DNA from: Nocardioides sp. QY071
Lineage (GTDB): Bacteria > Actinomycetota > Actinomycetes > Propionibacteriales > Nocardioidaceae
Assembly: GCF_029961765.1 (NCBI RefSeq)
Contig: NZ_CP124681.1
Span: 4,464,001 to 4,528,000, forward strand
Length of the DNA: 64,000 nucleotides
Direction: 5' to 3'
Shown here: in pieces, positions 8,521 through 16,730 of the stretch
How the letters are laid out: every line of letters starts with the position of its first letter
Position numbering within the stretch: the stretch's first letter is position 1
Position numbers and translations under genes: made by a program
Notes under the pieces: generated by a model
Database searches by the model: none
Told to the model about the DNA's origin: nothing
The model's input: only the letters and a program-made list of their open reading frames with translations

Positions 8521-9431
8521 CGGTCCTCCCCGAGCTCGCGGCGCAGCCAGTTGATCGGGTCGCCGTCGTCGGCGTCGACACCGGCGGCGCGCAGCCAGAC
8601 CCGGGTGAGCTGGCGGCGGTACGCCGAGAACGTCAGCACGTGCGCCACGATGCTGCTCAGCACGAACGACTCCGGCGGCTCGCAGAGCGCGTCGACGATC
8701 CGGTCGTCCCAGGCGTTGCGCCGGTCGATGTCGCGGATCGCGGCCAGCCAGCGGGCGGCCGCGGCATCGTGCCGCTCCAGCAGCCCGCCGGGGCTCGGGG
8801 TCCTGTCGACGTCGGGGAAGTCGGCGCCCTCGACCGCCGCCAGCCACACCTCCTTCGCGAACACCGTGCGCTCCAGCACGGCCGCGATCGACTCCTCCGG
8901 CCCCTCCCAGGCCGCCACCTGGTGCCCGGGGCCGCGGACCGCGCGCCAGTCGGCGTCGGCAAGGCCCTTCGCGAGGTCGATCAGCTCGCGCGTGTCGTCG
9001 AGGTCGTGGCGGACCAGCTGGTCGGTGACGGGACTCATCGTCTGCTCCCCTGCGTGGACCCACAGGCTCGTGGGCGGGTGGAAGTGGATGCCGTTGACCG
9101 CGGGCAGCCAGACGCTGCCGCCGTCGTCGCCGGCCTCGCTCGGCGGGTGCCCGTAGGCCCGGGCGAACGCCCGGCTGAACCCCTCCAGCGACTCGTAGCC
9201 CGCCTCCCACGCGGCATCCGTGACGTTGCCGCCCTGACGGATGCGCCACGCGGCGCGCTCGAGCATCACCCGGCGCCGCATCGCCACCGGCGCCTCGCCG
9301 GCGTCGCGGGTGAGCACCCGGGTGAAGTGGTACGGCGACGCGAACGCCCCGTCCGCCATGTCACCCAGCGTGCGGTGGTCCTCGTCGAGGACCGCGTCGA
9401 GGAGCTCGCGGAGGCGGTCACGGCCGGTCAT
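8517..9431 (-). CDS. AraC-type HTH fused to DinB-like domain
   Basis: The 304-residue protein begins with an AraC/XylS double helix-turn-helix domain (about 1-100; motifs LGDMADGAFASPYHFTRVL and NVTDAAWEAGYESLEGFSRAF). A linker leads to a DinB/YfiT-type four-helix bundle (about 130-300; GHQVAAWEGPEESIAAVL, FVLSSIVAHVLTFSAYRR). DinB-fold proteins often carry metal-binding histidines or act as thiol-dependent enzymes; the fusion suggests a regulator sensing a small molecule. It is the first gene of a two-gene operon, overlapping the reductase gene by 4 nt. No ligand can be inferred. Confidence 0.82.
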   Translation of the reverse strand: MTGRDRLRELLDAVLDEDHRTLGDMADGAFASPYHFTRVLTRDAGEAPVAMRRRVMLERAAWRIRQGGNVTDAAWEAGYESLEGFSRAFARAYGHPPSEAGDDGGSVWLPAVNGIHFHPPTSLWVHAGEQTMSPVTDQLVRHDLDDTRELIDLAKGLADADWRAVRGPGHQVAAWEGPEESIAAVLERTVFAKEVWLAAVEGADFPDVDRTPSPGGLLERHDAAAARWLAAIRDIDRRNAWDDRIVDALCEPPESFVLSSIVAHVLTFSAYRRQLTRVWLRAAGVDADDGDPINWLRRELGEDR

Positions 9432-9490
9432 GGGTCCAGTGTGCTGCGCCGCGGGGTGGTGGTGCTTGACCGTTCTTGCTCAACGTGCGG

Positions 9491-9709
9491 CCTTGTAACT
9501 ACGTGTTACGTCGCGAGAACCGGTGCAACAGCGCCCGGGTAGCAGCCCCAGCACCCGGGTAGATGCACCACCCGGGGGGAATCGCAGCGCGTACTCGCCA
9601 CTGCCGACGAGCCGACCGTCGACGCGTCGCGTCTCAGCTACCCGGGCGCTGCGGCCACTACCCGGGCGTTGCTGCAATGGAATTTCGCACGTAACACGTA
9701 GTTACAAGG
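9491..9709. repeat. 219-bp palindromic element with 21-bp perfect terminal arms
   Basis: Positions 9491-9511 and 9689-9709 are perfect inverted copies of a 21-bp arm containing TTGTAACTACGTGTTACG. Each arm also holds an internal GTAAC/GTTAC dyad. Inside, the two halves stay imperfectly symmetrical, and CCCGGGTAG or its complement occurs four times (near 9534, 9553, 9639 and 9658). Both strands can therefore be read as similar short peptides, which is a by-product of the symmetry. The right arm ends 1 nt before the stop codon of the PucR gene. No transposase is present; a MITE-like or REP-like element is the best description. Confidence 0.75.
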
Positions 9710-9710
9710 G

Positions 9711-10958
9711 TCAGCCGCCGGGCCGCACCAGCACCTCGGGCGCCAGCCACTTGCACGCGATCAGCGCCAGCTCGAGGTCGAGCCGCTCCTCGCCGAGCGG
9801 TTTGCCGCGGGCCTCGATCGCGCGGTCGACGCGGTACTTCACGGTGTTCTTGTGCAGGTGCACGCGGGCAGCCGTGGCGACATAGCTCTCCCGCTCCTCG
9901 ACGAACGCCAGCAGCGTCTCGCGCAGCCGGGCGGCGCCGTCGGTGTCCTCGGCGAGGTCGCCGAGGGCGCGGCGGACCAGGGCGCGGGTGGCAGGCAGGT
10001 CGCGGGCGAGGAGGGCGGCGGCGCGCACGGTCGGGTCGTCGTGACGGATCACCCGGCCGGCCGGGTGCTGCCCGAGCTGGGCGACCTCCTGGGCGGCCGC
10101 CGCACCCAGGTGGCTGCTCCTGAAGCCGGGCTCCCCCGCACCGATCGGCCCGACGGCGACCGACACCCCGCCGCCCTTGGCCGCGACGAGCTCGTCGACC
10201 GCGGCGAGGTCGGCCTCGCCGGCGCGGCCGATCGGCACCCACGCCCAGGCCGTCTCGCGGTCGCGGGGCACGAACAGCGGGTGACCGGCGCCGAGGCGCT
10301 CGGCGATCGCCACGACGGTCCGCTCGGCGGCGGCGAGGTCGCCCGCCCCCGGGGCCGTCCACAGCACGAGGGCGAGGTGGTGCTGGCGCAGCCGGTAGCC
10401 GAGCGAGGACTCCGCGGCGGCGAGGTCGAGGCGCTCGTCGCGCAGCAACGCCTCCAGCGTCTCCCGCTGGACGGCACTGCGGTTGGCGAGCCAGCGCTCG
10501 CGCTCCTCCTGGTAGGCCTCGACGACGTTCTCGGAGACCGCGTCGACGTACTCGAAGGAGGTCTGGGTCAGCAGGCTGCTGGTCTGCAGGGCCAGCAGCG
10601 GGTCGCCGACGCGGGCCTCGATCTCCTCCGTGGCCCAGGCGAGCACGAGCTGCTGGCCGAGCCGGTAGGCCCGCAGCAGGGCGCTCGGGGAGGTGCCCCG
10701 CTGCGCCAGTCTGCGGGCGTACTCCACGGCTGCGGCCGGCGCCTGGATCTCGCTGACGGGCATGTGTCCGCGCAGCAGGTGGGCCAGGGTCTCGAGGTTG
10801 GATCCCGAGCTGCCGTGCAGCAGCTCGACGAGCGCCGGGTCCTTCGGGAGCTCGGGGATGCGCTCCCCGAATGCCCTGACGAGCTCGTCGGTGAGCTCGG
10901 CGTGCCGTCCGGCCATCACCACGGCGATGCCCTGGAGCTCGGTCTCCGGATCCGACAT
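9711..10958 (-). CDS. PucR-family transcriptional regulator
   Basis: A 415-residue regulator. The C-terminal 60 residues form the PucR-type helix-turn-helix (SYVATAARVHLHKNTVKYRV, then RAIEARGKPLGEERLDLELAL). A GGDEF-like/CdaR middle region precedes it (about 170-320), and a helical N-terminal RsbRD-like sensor region covers about 1-150. The ATG at 10958 has GGGAGGC 3-5 nt upstream and is preferred over a start 15 codons upstream. The gene is divergent from the acyl-CoA ligase cluster, so it is the obvious candidate regulator of that cluster. Its ligand is unknown. Confidence 0.88.
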   Translation of the reverse strand: MSDPETELQGIAVVMAGRHAELTDELVRAFGERIPELPKDPALVELLHGSSGSNLETLAHLLRGHMPVSEIQAPAAAVEYARRLAQRGTSPSALLRAYRLGQQLVLAWATEEIEARVGDPLLALQTSSLLTQTSFEYVDAVSENVVEAYQEERERWLANRSAVQRETLEALLRDERLDLAAAESSLGYRLRQHHLALVLWTAPGAGDLAAAERTVVAIAERLGAGHPLFVPRDRETAWAWVPIGRAGEADLAAVDELVAAKGGGVSVAVGPIGAGEPGFRSSHLGAAAAQEVAQLGQHPAGRVIRHDDPTVRAAALLARDLPATRALVRRALGDLAEDTDGAARLRETLLAFVEERESYVATAARVHLHKNTVKYRVDRAIEARGKPLGEERLDLELALIACKWLAPEVLVRPGG

Positions 10959-11107
10959 GGCGCCTCCCGTTCGGTCCCCCGCACCAACGGTGACGGCGGT
11001 CACGCCATCGTGCCAGAGCGGGATGCCTGCCCGCCTTGGCCGCGCAGCCCCGAATCCGTGCGCGGAGTTTGGTTCCGGAGACCAAGAGCCCGGGCGTACG
11101 ACGGACC

Positions 11108-11113
11108 TAGCGT
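11108..11113 (+). promoter_or_regulatory. Leaderless -10 box, acyl-CoA ligase operon
   Basis: TAGCGT lies 6 nt before the ATG at 11120. The 161 bp between the two divergent start codons must also hold any PucR-type operator. Confidence 0.55.
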
Positions 11114-11119
11114 TCCGGC

Positions 11120-12544
11120 ATGACCCTGGACCACCTGCCCTGGCACCGCCCGGCGGCGTACGACGACCGCCCCTGCGTCCGCGACGAGCGGACCGAGCTC
11201 ACCTACCGCGCCTTCGCCGAGCGGGTGGACGCCGCCGCCGAGCACCTCGCCGCCCGGGGCGTGGGCCGTGGCTCGGTCGTCGCCGTCATGCTCCCCAACC
11301 GCGTCGAGCTGCTGGTGACGATCATGGCCGCCTGGCGGCTCGGCGCCGCCGCGACGCCGGTCAACCCGACGTTCACCGCGACCGAGGCGGACCACCAGGT
11401 CAGCGACTCGGGCGCCGTCGTGGTGGTCGACGACGACTTCGTCGCGGACCTGCCCACGACGCCCAGCGGTGCCCTGCCCCCGGCGGACACGCGGCCCGGC
11501 GACCTGGCGCTGCTCGTCTACACGAGCGGATCGACCGGGCGCCCCAAGGGCGTGATGCTCGACCACGGCAACGTCGAGGCGATGATCACCGGCATGGGCG
11601 AGGCGATCGGCATCGGCGCCGAGGACCATTGCCTGCTGGTGCTGCCGCTGTTCCACGTGAACGCGATCTGCGTCAGCTTCCTGACCCCGATGTCGGCGGG
11701 CGCGCAGCTCTCGGTGCTGCAGCGCTTCCACCCGGTCGAGTTCCTCCAGGCGATCGAGACCCTGCGGCCGACGTACTTCTCCGCGGTGCCGACGATCTAC
11801 TCCCACCTGGTCGCCCTGCCGGCCGAGGTCCAGCCCGACACGAGCTCGGTCCGGTTCGCGATCTGCGGTGCGGCGCCCGCGCCGCCGGAGCTGTTCGCGG
11901 CCGTGGAGCAGAGGTTCGGGTTCCCGCTGGTCGAGGGGTACGGCCTCTCCGAGGGCACCTGCGCCTCGACCTGCAACCCGGTCGACGGCCTGCGCAAGCC
12001 CGGCACCGTCGGCCCGGCGCTGCCCGGTCAGCTGGTCGCGATCATGGCGCCGGACGGCACGCTGGTCCCGAACGGGGAGCGCGGCGAGGTCGTGATCAAG
12101 GGCGCGAACGTGATGCGTGGCTACCTCAACCGGCCCGAGGCCACGGCCGAGACGCTCGGCGACGGCTGGCTGCACACCGGCGACGTCGGGATCCTCGACG
12201 AGGACGGCTACCTGCGGATCGTGGACCGGATCAAGGACATGATCATCCGGGGCGGGGAGAACATCTACCCGAAGGAGATCGAGAACGTCCTCCACGCGGC
12301 GCCCGAGGTCCTCGAGGCGGCCGTGGTCGGCGGCCCCGACCCGGTGTACGGCGAGGTGGTGGTCGCCTTCGTGTCCGCGCAGCCCGACCGGACCGTCGAC
12401 GTGGACGCGCTGCTCGTGCGCTGCCGGTCCGAGCTGGCGAAGATCAAGGTTCCGGTGGCGCTCCACGTGCTGGATGCTCTTCCCAAGAACCCCGTCGGAA
12501 AGATCGACAAGCCCGCGCTGCGGGCCCGACTGAGCGGAGCCTGA
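11120..12544 (+). CDS. Acyl-CoA synthetase (AMP-forming ligase)
   Basis: A 474-residue class I adenylate-forming enzyme that activates a carboxylic acid with ATP and transfers it to CoA. The P-loop-like A3 motif YTSGSTGRPKG is at 134-144. EGYGLSEG lies near 274, the hinge region WLHTGDVGILDEDGYLRIVD near 354, and the catalytic lysine motif KNPVGKIDK near 460. The family includes medium/long-chain fatty acid, aryl and cyclohexanecarboxylate ligases; chain specificity cannot be read. Only 2 nt separate it from the DUF3556 gene, so the two are certainly co-transcribed. Confidence 0.92.
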   Translation: MTLDHLPWHRPAAYDDRPCVRDERTELTYRAFAERVDAAAEHLAARGVGRGSVVAVMLPNRVELLVTIMAAWRLGAAATPVNPTFTATEADHQVSDSGAVVVVDDDFVADLPTTPSGALPPADTRPGDLALLVYTSGSTGRPKGVMLDHGNVEAMITGMGEAIGIGAEDHCLLVLPLFHVNAICVSFLTPMSAGAQLSVLQRFHPVEFLQAIETLRPTYFSAVPTIYSHLVALPAEVQPDTSSVRFAICGAAPAPPELFAAVEQRFGFPLVEGYGLSEGTCASTCNPVDGLRKPGTVGPALPGQLVAIMAPDGTLVPNGERGEVVIKGANVMRGYLNRPEATAETLGDGWLHTGDVGILDEDGYLRIVDRIKDMIIRGGENIYPKEIENVLHAAPEVLEAAVVGGPDPVYGEVVVAFVSAQPDRTVDVDALLVRCRSELAKIKVPVALHVLDALPKNPVGKIDKPALRARLSGA

Positions 12545-12546
12545 CC

Positions 12547-14382
12547 ATGGGATTCCTCAAGCCCGCACCGGAGCCGATGCCCCCGGCCGAGTTCCTCGCG
12601 CTGCCGTTCCAGGAGCGGATCCGGGTGCTCAGCACCAACTGGGTGACCGAGGGCTTCAACACCCCGCGGATGCTGCATGTCGTCTACATCCTCAAGATGC
12701 TCGGCCTCTACTTCGCCGTCGGCCTTGCCATCACGTCGTGGACGACCGACCACGTGGCGTTCTCCGACCCGGGCACCTGGTTCGACAACGTCGTGGTCTA
12801 CCAGAAGCTCGCGGTCTGGCTGATGCTGCTCGAGGTGATCGGCCTCGGCGGCGCGTTCGGCCCGCTGTGCGGCCACTTCGTGCCGATGCTCGGCAACATC
12901 CGCTACTGGCTGCGCCCCGGCACGATCCGGATGGCCCCGTGGGGCCGGCACGTGCCCGGCACGGGCGGTGACGAGCGCACCGTCCTCGACGTCGTCCTGT
13001 ACGTCGCCGTGCTGGCCAGCCTCGTCTACCCGCTCGTCGTGCACGCCGACGCCGTGCCGTTCGTGCCGGCGGGGACCGGGCCGCAGGAGCTGGTCCCGCC
13101 CCTGGCGTTCCTGCCGATCCTGGTGACGATGCCGCTGATGGGCCTGCGCGACAAGGTCGTGTTCCTGGCCGCACGCTCCGAGCAGTACCTGCCCATCATG
13201 CTGTTCTCCGCCACGCTCGGCGCGCTGGCGCTGCGCGACGGCGCGAGCGGCGCCGACTTCGTCAACCTGGTCGTCGCCTTCAAGATCATCATCTGCATCG
13301 TGTGGATCGGCGCCGGCGTCTCCAAGATCGGCGAGCACTTCATCAACGTCGTCCCGCCGATGGTGTCCAACAGCCCGGGACAGCTGAACCTCGTCAAGAG
13401 GCTGCACTACCGCAACGCACCCGGCGACCTCCGACCCTCGCGGCTCGCGTGGTTCATGGCCCACGTGGGCGGCACCACGGTCGAGATCATCATCCCGGTG
13501 GTCCTGCTCCTCACCACCGACGACACGGTCGCGATGCTGGGCGCGGTGGCCATGCTGGTGTTCCACATCTTCATCACCTCGACGTTCCCGCTCGCCGTAC
13601 CGCTGGAGTGGAACGTCTACTTCGGCTACATCGCGATCGTGCTCTGGGGCGGCTTCGGCGACGGCTTCGCCGCGTCGACGTACAACATCTGGGACTTCTC
13701 CGAGCCCCTGCTCCTGCTCCCGATCTTCGCGCTGCTGCTGTTCGGCCCGATCCTCGGCAACCTGCGGCCCGACCTGGTGTCCTTCCTGCCGTCGATGCGG
13801 CAGTACGCCGGCAACTGGGCCTCCGCGGTCTGGGCGATGAGGCCCGGAGTCGAGCAGCGGCTCAACGAGCTGCTGCTCGTGGAGACCCAGAACGACCAGC
13901 TGCAGCGGATGCCCGGCATGACCTACACCGCCGACGAGGCCGAGATGACGGTGCAGAAGGCTCTGGCCTGGCGCTCGATGCACAGCCAGGGACGCGGCCT
14001 GTTCTCGGTGCTGATCGAGAACCTCGACGACCTCGAGACCCGCGACGTGCGCGAGGGCGAGTTCATGTGCAACATCCTGGTCGGCTGGAACTTCGGCGAC
14101 GGCCACCTGCACGACGAGCGGCTGGTCGCCGCCGTGCAGAAGCGACTGGGGCTGGAGCCCGGCGACCTCGTCGTCGCCTACTGCGAGTCGCAGGCGACGC
14201 CGTGGCGCGCGTCGCGTCCGCAGGAGTACCGAGTCATCGACGCCGCCCTCGGTGTCGTCGAGCGCGGTACCTGGGACGTGCGCGACTGCGTGAAGGAGCA
14301 GCCGTGGCTGCCCAACGGACCGGTTCCGTTGCAGGTCGGCTGGACCGCCCCCGGCTATCGCCGCAAGGATGCGGTGTCGTGA
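12547..14382 (+). CDS. DUF3556-type multi-pass transmembrane protein
   Basis: A 611-residue membrane protein resembling the actinobacterial DUF3556 family. The first 70 residues are soluble (MPPAEFLALPFQERIRVLST). A membrane domain follows with roughly nine spans between 45 and 410, including ILVTMPLMGLRDKVVFLA and AFKIIICIVWIGAGVSKIGE. A cytoplasmic C-terminal domain of about 170 residues has FSVLIENLDDLETRDVREGE and NFGDGHLHDE. The membrane part has the flavour of HTTM-like domains, but I see no defined active site. Its fixed place between an acyl-CoA ligase and a flavoprotein suggests a role in lipid or acyl-group modification or transport; this is inference. Confidence 0.75.
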   Translation: MGFLKPAPEPMPPAEFLALPFQERIRVLSTNWVTEGFNTPRMLHVVYILKMLGLYFAVGLAITSWTTDHVAFSDPGTWFDNVVVYQKLAVWLMLLEVIGLGGAFGPLCGHFVPMLGNIRYWLRPGTIRMAPWGRHVPGTGGDERTVLDVVLYVAVLASLVYPLVVHADAVPFVPAGTGPQELVPPLAFLPILVTMPLMGLRDKVVFLAARSEQYLPIMLFSATLGALALRDGASGADFVNLVVAFKIIICIVWIGAGVSKIGEHFINVVPPMVSNSPGQLNLVKRLHYRNAPGDLRPSRLAWFMAHVGGTTVEIIIPVVLLLTTDDTVAMLGAVAMLVFHIFITSTFPLAVPLEWNVYFGYIAIVLWGGFGDGFAASTYNIWDFSEPLLLLPIFALLLFGPILGNLRPDLVSFLPSMRQYAGNWASAVWAMRPGVEQRLNELLLVETQNDQLQRMPGMTYTADEAEMTVQKALAWRSMHSQGRGLFSVLIENLDDLETRDVREGEFMCNILVGWNFGDGHLHDERLVAAVQKRLGLEPGDLVVAYCESQATPWRASRPQEYRVIDAALGVVERGTWDVRDCVKEQPWLPNGPVPLQVGWTAPGYRRKDAVS

Positions 14383-14400
14383 GCAGCCGATGAGCACCCG

Positions 14401-15828
14401 ATGAGCACCGCCGTCGTCGTGGGCAGCGGACCCAACGGGCTCGCTGCCGCGATCCGCCTGGCCCAGGCCGGTCTCGCCGTCACGGTGGTGGAGGCGCACG
14501 ACCGGCCGGGCGGCGGGACCCGGACCAGCGAGCTGACGCTGCCGGGCCTGCTCCACGACGACTGCGCCGCCTTCCACCCCACCGGCGTCGCGTCCCCGTT
14601 CTTCGCCTCGCTCGGCCTGGAGCGGCACGGCCTGCGCTGGCTCTGGCCCGAGGTCGACCTCGCCCACCCGCTGGACGACGGCCGGGCCGGGATCGCGGCG
14701 CGGGACATGTCCTTGTCGGTGGAGTCGCTGGGCGAGGACGGTGACCGGTGGCGGCGGGTCTTCGGCCCCATCGTGCGGCACTTCGACGACCTGATCGCCG
14801 AGGTCTTCCAACCGGTCGTCCACCTCCCCCGGCACCCCGTCACCCTCGGCCGGTTCGGGGCGAAGGCGCTGCTGCCGGCCACCTGGACCACGGCCCGGTT
14901 CCGCGACGACCCGGCCCGGGCGCTGTTCATGGGCGTCGCCGCGCACGCCTTCGGGCGGCTCGACACCCCGCTGAGCGGGTCCGTCGGGCTGATGCTGACC
15001 GGCACCGCCCATGCCGTCGGGTGGCCGGTCGCCGAGGGCGGCACGGAGTCGATCACGCGGGCGCTGCTGGCCGAGCTGGCGTCGTACGGCGGGCGCGTGG
15101 TGACCGGCGTCCGGGTCACCTCGCTCGACCAGCTGCGCGAGCTCGTGGGGTCCCCGCCGGACGTGGTCATGCTCGACACGGCACCGGCCGGCGTACTCGA
15201 GATCGTGGGTGACCGGTTGCCCGCCCGGGTGCGGCGCGCGCTGGCCCGCTACTCCTACGGGCCGGCGGCGTTCAAGGTCGACCTCGCGGTCGAGGGCGAC
15301 ATCCCGTGGACCAACGAGGCCTGCCGTCGCGCCGGGACCCTCCACCTCGGCGGCACCGCGGAGCAGGTCGCCGCGATCGAGAAGGGCACCGTGCGCGGGC
15401 GGATGGCCGACCAGCCGTTCGTGCTGCTCGGCCAGCAGTACCTCGTCGACCCGTCGCGCTCGTCGGGCTCGGCGAACCCGGTCTACGCCTACGCGCACGT
15501 CCCTCACGGCTACTGCGGCGACGCGACCGAGGCGGTGCTCGGACAGATCGAGCGGTTCGCCCCCGGCTTCCGCGAGCGGGTGCTGGCGGTCGCGACCCGC
15601 GGGCCCGCCGAGTGGGAGGCCTACGACGCCAACTACGTCGGGGGCGACATCTCCGCCGGCGCGAACACCGCACGGCAGATCGCGTTCCGGCCGCGTCCGG
15701 CGCTGGATCCCTACGCCCTGGGGGTTCCCGGGGTCTACCTGTGCTCCTCGGCCACACCTCCCGGCGCCGGGGTGCACGGGATGGGCGGATTCCACGCGGC
15801 CGAGGCGGCGCTCGCGCGACTGCGCTGA
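14401..15828 (+). CDS. FAD-dependent oxidoreductase (phytoene-desaturase-like)
   Basis: The 475-residue protein starts with a Rossmann FAD motif (AVVVGSGPNGLAAAIRLAQA) and the ADP-ribose continuation VVEAHDRPGGGTRTSEL. It ends with GVYLCSSATPPGAGVHGMGG, the second FAD contact typical of the phytoene desaturase/CrtI-like NAD(P)-FAD family. Members desaturate or oxidise isoprenoid and other hydrophobic chains. The ATG at 14401 follows a short ATG-stop decoy at 14390. It lies 18 nt after the DUF3556 gene in the same operon. Activity on a lipid-like acyl or terpenoid chain is inference. Confidence 0.87.
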   Translation: MSTAVVVGSGPNGLAAAIRLAQAGLAVTVVEAHDRPGGGTRTSELTLPGLLHDDCAAFHPTGVASPFFASLGLERHGLRWLWPEVDLAHPLDDGRAGIAARDMSLSVESLGEDGDRWRRVFGPIVRHFDDLIAEVFQPVVHLPRHPVTLGRFGAKALLPATWTTARFRDDPARALFMGVAAHAFGRLDTPLSGSVGLMLTGTAHAVGWPVAEGGTESITRALLAELASYGGRVVTGVRVTSLDQLRELVGSPPDVVMLDTAPAGVLEIVGDRLPARVRRALARYSYGPAAFKVDLAVEGDIPWTNEACRRAGTLHLGGTAEQVAAIEKGTVRGRMADQPFVLLGQQYLVDPSRSSGSANPVYAYAHVPHGYCGDATEAVLGQIERFAPGFRERVLAVATRGPAEWEAYDANYVGGDISAGANTARQIAFRPRPALDPYALGVPGVYLCSSATPPGAGVHGMGGFHAAEAALARLR

Positions 15829-15842
15829 TCCCCACCGCACCA

Positions 15843-15867
15843 AGGGGCCCGCCGGACTTTGGGCCCT
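15843..15867 (+). terminator. Weak hairpin after the FAD oxidoreductase gene
   Basis: GGGCCC is repeated around a 10-nt loop 15-35 nt after the stop codon, followed by a C/G-rich rather than T-rich tail. It may attenuate rather than end transcription before the SDR genes. Confidence 0.3.
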
Positions 15868-15890
15868 CGCCACAAGAGGGTGACATGACT

Positions 15891-15906
15891 CTCAACCTAG
15901 GTTGAG
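15891..15906. promoter_or_regulatory. Perfect 16-bp palindrome, putative operator
   Basis: CTCAACCTAGGTTGAG is a perfect dyad that ends 3 nt before the ATG at 15910. The shape is like MerR-type redox or drug operators and TetR-type sites. It sits where a bound protein would block or bend the promoter/initiation region of the two SDR genes. No MerR or TetR gene is in the window, so the partner is unknown. Confidence 0.55.
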
Positions 15907-15909
15907 GTC

Positions 15910-16704
15910 ATGACCCGGACCACCGCAGTCGTCACCGGAGCCGGGCGCGGCATCGGCCTCGCGCTCGCCCACCACCTCGCCCGAGCGGGACACCAGGTGG
16001 TGCTCACCGACCTGGACGGCGCGGCCGCCTCACGCGCCGCGGAGGAGGTGGGGCGCGGAGCCGTCGGGATCGCCCAGGACGTGCGCGACGTCGCCTCCCA
16101 CACGGCCGTCGCGAAGACCGCGGCCGGGCTCGGCCCGCTCTCGGTCTGGGTCAACAACGCGGGCGTGCTGTTCGCTGGACCCGCGTGGGAGCAGTCGGAC
16201 GACGAGCTGACCACGATCCTCGACGTCAACGTGCGCGGCGTGATGGCCGGCTCGGCCGCCGCCGTACGGACCATGGGACCTGCCGGCGGCGGCATCCTCA
16301 ACATCGCCTCCATCTCGGCGCTCACGCCGGTGCCCGGCCTCGCGCTGTACGCCGCCACCAAGGCCGCAGTGCTGTCGTACACGACCTCGCTGCAGGGCGA
16401 CCTGCGGCACGCCGGCCTCCCGATCCGCGCCCGCGCGCTGTGCCCCGACGTCGTCGGCACCGCGATGGTGACCGACCACGCGTTGGACCCGGGCGCCGCG
16501 ATGCTGTTCTCCGGGCCCCGCCCGCTCGAGGCGGACGCGGTCGCCCGCGCCGGCCTCGCCCTGCTCGACAGCCGCCAGGTGTTTCGCGTCGTCCCGCGCT
16601 GGCGCGGCGCGCTGGTCCGCGGCATCGACGCCGCACCCGCCGCCGGCCTGCCCGTGCTCGGCGTGATGCGCCGCCTCGGCGACCGTCGCCAATCGCACTC
16701 CTGA
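15910..16704 (+). CDS. SDR family oxidoreductase
   Basis: A 264-residue short-chain dehydrogenase with TGAGRGIGLALAHHLA (cofactor loop), an acidic VVLTDLD end of beta-2, VNNAGVLF, and the catalytic SISA...YAATKAA set. The C-terminus is longer and more basic than usual (RVVPRWRGALVRGID), a form seen in SDRs acting on hydrophobic substrates. The start codon follows the CTCAACCTAGGTTGAG dyad almost directly. The second SDR gene begins 26 nt after its stop. Together with the ligase and flavoprotein upstream, it probably catalyses an alcohol/ketone step of the same pathway. Confidence 0.85.
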   Translation: MTRTTAVVTGAGRGIGLALAHHLARAGHQVVLTDLDGAAASRAAEEVGRGAVGIAQDVRDVASHTAVAKTAAGLGPLSVWVNNAGVLFAGPAWEQSDDELTTILDVNVRGVMAGSAAAVRTMGPAGGGILNIASISALTPVPGLALYAATKAAVLSYTTSLQGDLRHAGLPIRARALCPDVVGTAMVTDHALDPGAAMLFSGPRPLEADAVARAGLALLDSRQVFRVVPRWRGALVRGIDAAPAAGLPVLGVMRRLGDRRQSHS

Positions 16705-16730
16705 CCCACCCCGACCCGAGAGGAAGACCC

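Noticed and set aside
9491..9709. Complete insertion sequence
   Set aside because: It has inverted ends but no transposase frame and no clear target-site duplication.
9480..9885. Short frames on both strands beginning MQQRPGS
   Set aside because: They arise because the 219-bp element is palindromic, so both strands read alike; no ribosome-binding site or extended domain.
12265..15873. A 1202-codon open frame on the minus strand
   Set aside because: It is antisense to the acyl-CoA ligase, DUF3556 and FAD genes, which have clear motifs. Its His/Arg/Asp-rich composition is the typical shadow of high-GC genes.
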